A stretch of 64,000 bases of DNA from an uncultured Pseudomonas sp. (GTDB taxonomy: Bacteria > Pseudomonadota > Gammaproteobacteria > Pseudomonadales > Pseudomonadaceae): contig NZ_CAMPHV010000005.1 in the NCBI RefSeq assembly GCF_946886105.1, positions 101,639 through 165,638 on the forward strand, given 5' to 3'. Positions 60,770-64,000 of the stretch are shown piece by piece; position 1 is the stretch's first letter, and every line of letters starts with the position of its first letter. Position numbers and translations under genes: made by a program. A model generated the notes under the pieces. The model was not told where the DNA came from. It worked only from the letters and a program-made list of their open reading frames with translations, and searched no databases.

Positions 60770-61765
60770 ATGCGTATCCTGTTTTTCAGCAGCAAACCCT
60801 ATGACAGCGCCAGTTTTCTCGCCGCCGAGGTCGCGCCCGGTTACCAATTGCATTTCCAACAAGCCCGCCTGACCCTCGACAGCGCGGCGCTGGCGGCGGG
60901 CCATGAGGTGGTGTGCGCCTTTATCAACGACGACCTCTCGGCGCCGGTACTCGAACGCCTGGCCGAGGGCGGCACGCGCCTGATCGCCCTACGCTCGGCG
61001 GGCTACAACCATGTCGACCTCAGCGCCGCGCAGCGCCTCGGGCTCTGCGTGGTCAGGGTGCCCGAGTATTCGCCGCATGCCGTGGCGGAACATGCGGTGG
61101 CGCTGATCCTGTCGCTCAACCGCCGCGTGCACCGCGCCTTCAACCGCACCCGCGAAGGCGACTTCTCGCTGCACGGGCTGATCGGCTTCGACCTTTATGG
61201 CAAGCGGGTCGGAGTCGTCGGCGCCGGCAAGATCGGCAGTGTTTTCGCCCGCATCATGGCCGGCTTCGGTTGCCACGTGCAGATCTTCGACACCCGAGCG
61301 ATAAGCGGCCTGGAGGCGCTTGGCGCAACACAAGTGCCATTGCCGCAACTGCTCGCCGAAAGCGACATCATCAGCCTGCATTGCCCGCTCAACGAACACA
61401 GCAGACACCTGATCGACGCCCGGAGCCTGGCGCGGATGAAACGCGGCGCGATGCTGATCAACACCGGCCGCGGCGCCCTGATCGACACCCCGGCGCTGAT
61501 CGGCGCACTGAAAAGCGGGCAACTCGGCTACCTCGGCCTGGATGTCTACGAGGAAGAAGCCGAGCTATTCTTCGAGGACTGCTCCGACCTGCCCCTGCAG
61601 GACGACGTCCTGGCCCGACTGCTGAGCTTCCCCAACGTCATAGTCACCGCGCACCAGGCCTTTCTCACCCAGGAAGCGCTGGCGGCCATCGCCCGCACCA
61701 CCCTCGACAACATCGCCGCCTGGGCGGCCGGCACGCCGAGCAATCAGGTGCAGTTCGGCGCGTGA
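60770..61765 (+). CDS. ldhA: D-lactate dehydrogenase (2-hydroxyacid type)
   Basis: This 331-residue NAD-dependent enzyme has the Rossmann motif GVVGAGKIGSVFARIM, SLHCPLNEHSRHLIDARSL and LINTGRGALIDT, with the catalytic Glu/His (EEEAELFFED, TAHQAFLTQEAL). It reduces pyruvate to D-lactate. The AGGAGC spacing supports the ATG at 60770. Its place after gacS matches the Pseudomonas ldhA locus. Confidence 0.94.
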   Translation: MRILFFSSKPYDSASFLAAEVAPGYQLHFQQARLTLDSAALAAGHEVVCAFINDDLSAPVLERLAEGGTRLIALRSAGYNHVDLSAAQRLGLCVVRVPEYSPHAVAEHAVALILSLNRRVHRAFNRTREGDFSLHGLIGFDLYGKRVGVVGAGKIGSVFARIMAGFGCHVQIFDTRAISGLEALGATQVPLPQLLAESDIISLHCPLNEHSRHLIDARSLARMKRGAMLINTGRGALIDTPALIGALKSGQLGYLGLDVYEEEAELFFEDCSDLPLQDDVLARLLSFPNVIVTAHQAFLTQEALAAIARTTLDNIAAWAAGTPSNQVQFGA

Positions 61766-61792
61766 TAGTATTCGCGCCGATCTGGAGGAACC

Positions 61793-62227
61793 ATGGCCGA
61801 ACACGACTTTCGCTACAACCTGCTCAACCCCGAGCACACCCTTATTGAATGCCGCGCCCTGGCGCCGGGCCGCTATCAAGTCACCGGCAACGGTGGCTCG
61901 ATGCGCGACGGCGACAGCCTGCTGGTCACCCTCAAAGGCAGCCGCGACCTGAGCATGCGCTTGACCGTCGACAAGGTTCGCCACCTGATCAACCCGGCCG
62001 GCCAATGGGTCGCCGTGGCCCGCGGCCCGGTGTTCGGCGAACTGGCGATATTCAACTGGCAGGTCAACTGCGACAGCTGCGCCTCCACCCTGGACTTCGA
62101 ATTCGCCGTGGACGCCGCCCTCGGCAAGAAAGCCCAGGCCCCGGCTGCCGAAGCGCGAATCAACGAACTGGGCTGGCGCAGCGAGAAAGGCCGCCACCTG
62201 TGCCCCGCCTGCGCAAAAACAGCCTGA
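61793..62227 (+). CDS. Conserved hypothetical protein with split zinc ribbon
   Basis: This 144-residue soluble protein has two CxxC pairs, C93/C96 (NCDSCAS) and C137/C140 (LCPACAK), probably one zinc site. The first 90 residues form a beta-rich domain (HTLIECRALAPGRYQVTGN, DGDSLLVTLKGSRDLSMRL). The family is not recognised by name. It lies 27 bases after ldhA and is probably co-transcribed. Confidence 0.82.
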   Translation: MAEHDFRYNLLNPEHTLIECRALAPGRYQVTGNGGSMRDGDSLLVTLKGSRDLSMRLTVDKVRHLINPAGQWVAVARGPVFGELAIFNWQVNCDSCASTLDFEFAVDAALGKKAQAPAAEARINELGWRSEKGRHLCPACAKTA

Positions 62228-62241
62228 CCCACGCAACCCGA

Positions 62242-63303
62242 TCAGGGCGCGAACAACTCCAATTGTTCGTGCCGGTTGCGCAGGTCGTGTAAGCGCACCC
62301 CCACGCCGAGCAAACGCACCGGCTTGCCGCCCCGGGCGAAGGCGGCGCTGAGCAGCGCCTTGTAGCTGTCCAGATCCCGACGCGCGCCCGCCTGTTCGAG
62401 GGTGGTCTGGGTGAAATCATGGAATTTGATTTTGACGAACGGTTTGTCCGCTCGATAGCTGGCATCCAGACGCGCCATGCGCGTCGCCAGTTCATCGAGC
62501 AAGTGCGGCAACTGCTCGTAACAGGCAGCCAGATCGGGCAGGTCCTGATCGAAGGTGGTCTCCACGCTCACCGATTGCCGCCGGCTGTCGGTCTGCACCC
62601 GGCGCTCATCGATACCTCGCGCCAACCCCCAGAGCCGCTCGCCGAAGCTGCCGAACTCCTTCACCAGCCCCAACTTGCTCCAGGCGCGCAAGTCGTCGCA
62701 GCTGCGCACGCCCAAACGCCCGAGCTTTTCCGCCGTCACCTTGCCGACGCCATGCAGCTTGGCGACCGGCAGCTGCGCGACGAAATCCTCGACTTGATCC
62801 GGGGTGATGACGAACAAGCCATTGGGCTTTTTCCAGTCGCTGGCGATCTTCGCCAGAAACTTGTTCGGCGCCACGCCGGCGGACACCGTGATATGCAACT
62901 CCTGGGATACGCGCCGGCGAATGTCCTGGGCGATACGCGTGGCGCTGCCGGCGAAATGCGGGCTATGGGAGACATCCAGATAGGCTTCGTCCAGCGACAG
63001 CGGCTCGATCACCTCGGTGTAATCCCGAAAGATCGCCTGGATTTCCCGCGATACCGCTTTATAAACGTCCATCCGCGGCTTGACGATCAACAAGTCCGGG
63101 CACAATTTCAACGCATGCCCGGACGCCATCGCCGAGCGCACGCCATAGGCGCGCGCCTCGTAGTTGCAGGTGGCGATCACCCCACGTCGATCCGCCGCGC
63201 CGCCCACCGCCAGCGGCTTGCTGGCCAGACTCGGGTCGTCGCGCATCTCGATCGCCGCATAAAAGCAGTCGCAATCGACATGGATGATCTTTCGCGCCGT
63301 CAT
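62242..63303 (-). CDS. dinB: DNA polymerase IV
   Basis: This 353-residue Y-family polymerase does translesion synthesis. Catalytic acidic residues lie in VDCDCFYAAIEMRD (first Asp) and SLDEAYLDV. The helix-hairpin-helix in LHGVGKVTAEKLGRLGV and a little-finger domain near 240-350 follow. It is convergent with the zinc-ribbon gene's neighbour ldhA. No LexA box was verified upstream. Confidence 0.95.
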   Translation of the reverse strand: MTARKIIHVDCDCFYAAIEMRDDPSLASKPLAVGGAADRRGVIATCNYEARAYGVRSAMASGHALKLCPDLLIVKPRMDVYKAVSREIQAIFRDYTEVIEPLSLDEAYLDVSHSPHFAGSATRIAQDIRRRVSQELHITVSAGVAPNKFLAKIASDWKKPNGLFVITPDQVEDFVAQLPVAKLHGVGKVTAEKLGRLGVRSCDDLRAWSKLGLVKEFGSFGERLWGLARGIDERRVQTDSRRQSVSVETTFDQDLPDLAACYEQLPHLLDELATRMARLDASYRADKPFVKIKFHDFTQTTLEQAGARRDLDSYKALLSAAFARGGKPVRLLGVGVRLHDLRNRHEQLELFAP

Positions 63304-63315
63304 AGGAGTCGCCGA

Positions 63316-63528
63316 CTACTGCGACTCCAGCGTCTTGACCGCTGGCGCAGGCTCAGCCGGCTGCTGCTCCTCTTTTTTCATGTAGGAGGAAATCACCAGA
63401 ATCACGATCAGCATAAAAGCCGCGATCGGCAACAACTTGGTCTTTCTCGGCAACGCCGCGCCACAGGACGGGCAGCGCTCAGTGTCCGCGGCCACCTGGG
63501 CGCCGCACTCAGTACATTGCATTCCCAT
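63316..63528 (-). CDS. Small zinc-ribbon membrane protein
   Basis: This 70-residue protein opens with the zinc ribbon CTECGAQVAADTERCPSCG (two CxxC), then has one TM helix (LLPIAAFMLIVILVISSYMK) and a short basic/acidic tail. The start at 63528 was chosen because AGGAG lies 7 bases upstream. The ends are separated from dinB by 12 bases. The function is unknown. The gap from 63529 to 63650 shows nothing I can name. Confidence 0.75.
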   Translation of the reverse strand: MGMQCTECGAQVAADTERCPSCGAALPRKTKLLPIAAFMLIVILVISSYMKKEEQQPAEPAPAVKTLESQ

Positions 63529-63650
63529 CGTCATGCTCCTGTTCAATAGCCGCGGACTCTAGCTCAACGGCCGCCGACGGGCTACGTTGGCCGGAACGGC
63601 AAAGCCTTTGCTCGGCAAATATCGCCGCGCCCCCGCCTTCCGAGGCTCTA

Positions 63651-63806
63651 GCAGGCCGTTGAAAATGTAGGCGAGGCAGCCAGTGCAATACCGATGGCGG
63701 CCCCACAAAAACAGGCGAAAAAACGGAGTTTACGAGCTGTAAATGAGCATTTTGAGCCTGCTTTTAACGCCGCAATGGCAACGCAGGTAGTTTTTCAACA
63801 GCCTGC
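63651..63806. mobile_element. MITE-like palindromic element, copy 2
   Basis: The element has the same inverted ends as 11901-12033: GCAGGCCGTTGAAAATGTAG ... GTAGTTTTTCAACAGCCTGC. The inner core GTTTACGAGCTGTAAATGAGC is nearly identical. Copy 2 is longer by about 20 bases near the left end. TA and CTA flank the ends. There is no open frame. Confidence 0.75.
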
Positions 63807-63911
63807 TAGGAAAACCCCGCAATGCCCCATATGGCGCGCCCCGCTGCATATTCGCATGCACGGGCCAATGCTAAGCATCTGAAGCAAAAGTAATTTTTCT
63901 CAAGCTTTAGG

Positions 63912-63939
63912 TTGACAGCCCGGGCTTTGGCTATACAAT
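63912..63939 (+). promoter_or_regulatory. Sigma-70 promoter of tRNA-fMet
   Basis: TTGACA (63912-63917), a 16-base spacer and TACAAT (63934-63939) place the start at the tRNA 5' end. Confidence 0.85.
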
Positions 63940-63945
63940 GGCCGC

Positions 63946-64000
<55 letters not shown>

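Overview
The window is a GC-rich chromosomal segment from a member of Pseudomonas (sensu lato). The tol-pal, ruvABC, pmpR, aspS, dps, oprD, proS, purMN, mazG, relA, rlmD, cysM, gacS, ldhA and dinB genes run in an order that, from memory, matches the P. aeruginosa PA0923-PA1013 region. The proteins also have the usual Pseudomonas lengths (RelA 747 aa, ProS 571 aa, RuvA 201 aa). Most of the window is conserved core genome.

Layout. At 1-2790 lies a module read on the minus strand: an FabH2-like ketoacyl-ACP synthase, an ECF sigma factor, a small zinc-type anti-sigma factor, then a Cys-rich HvfA-type precursor (six ExxCG motifs) and the first codons of an HvfB/DUF692 enzyme that runs off the window. 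At about 3160-5790 is a decayed tRNA-associated island. It holds mqsA with a nonsense-mutated mqsR, a ParD-like remnant, an integrase tail and short repeats, and it abuts tRNA-Ser(CGA). At 6022-10362 are purC (a long, Ade1-type enzyme), bamC, dapA, gcvR and a peroxiredoxin. At 10518-16609 are a PerM-type permease, a TusA-like protein, BepA, nadA, tRNA-Lys, queC and queE. At 16803-24366 is the whole tol-pal cluster (ybgC-tolQRAB-pal-cpoB) behind ruvCAB. At 24544-36268 are yebC/pmpR, aspS, an Hpt/HD-GYP protein, a Dps, a diguanylate cyclase, a membrane-anchored cold-shock domain protein, slyX, a HIT protein, oprD, a thioesterase and proS. At 36295-47656 are envelope and small metabolic genes, hda, and a second PerM-type permease. 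At 48004-63528 are purMN, mazG, relA, rlmD, cysM, gacS, ldhA and dinB. The window ends inside a tRNA-fMet gene with a good promoter.

How the genes relate. The Tol-Pal operon, BamC, BepA, the lytic transglycosylase and OprD build and maintain the outer membrane. QueC and QueE serve queuosine synthesis. PurC, PurM and PurN serve purine synthesis. RelA, GacS, the GGDEF and HD-GYP proteins and PmpR are global or second-messenger regulators. Intergenic gaps carry many Pseudomonas REP-like palindromes (GTAGCCCGGAT type) and three related MITE-like palindromic elements.

The most interesting places are the ECF/anti-sigma/hvf module with a candidate ECF promoter in front of hvfA, the tRNA-Ser island remnant with its broken toxin and intact antitoxin, and the unusual domain fusions (Hpt with HD-GYP, and membrane helices with a cold-shock domain). 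Coding calls rest on reading the translations and on family knowledge recalled from memory; no database search was run.
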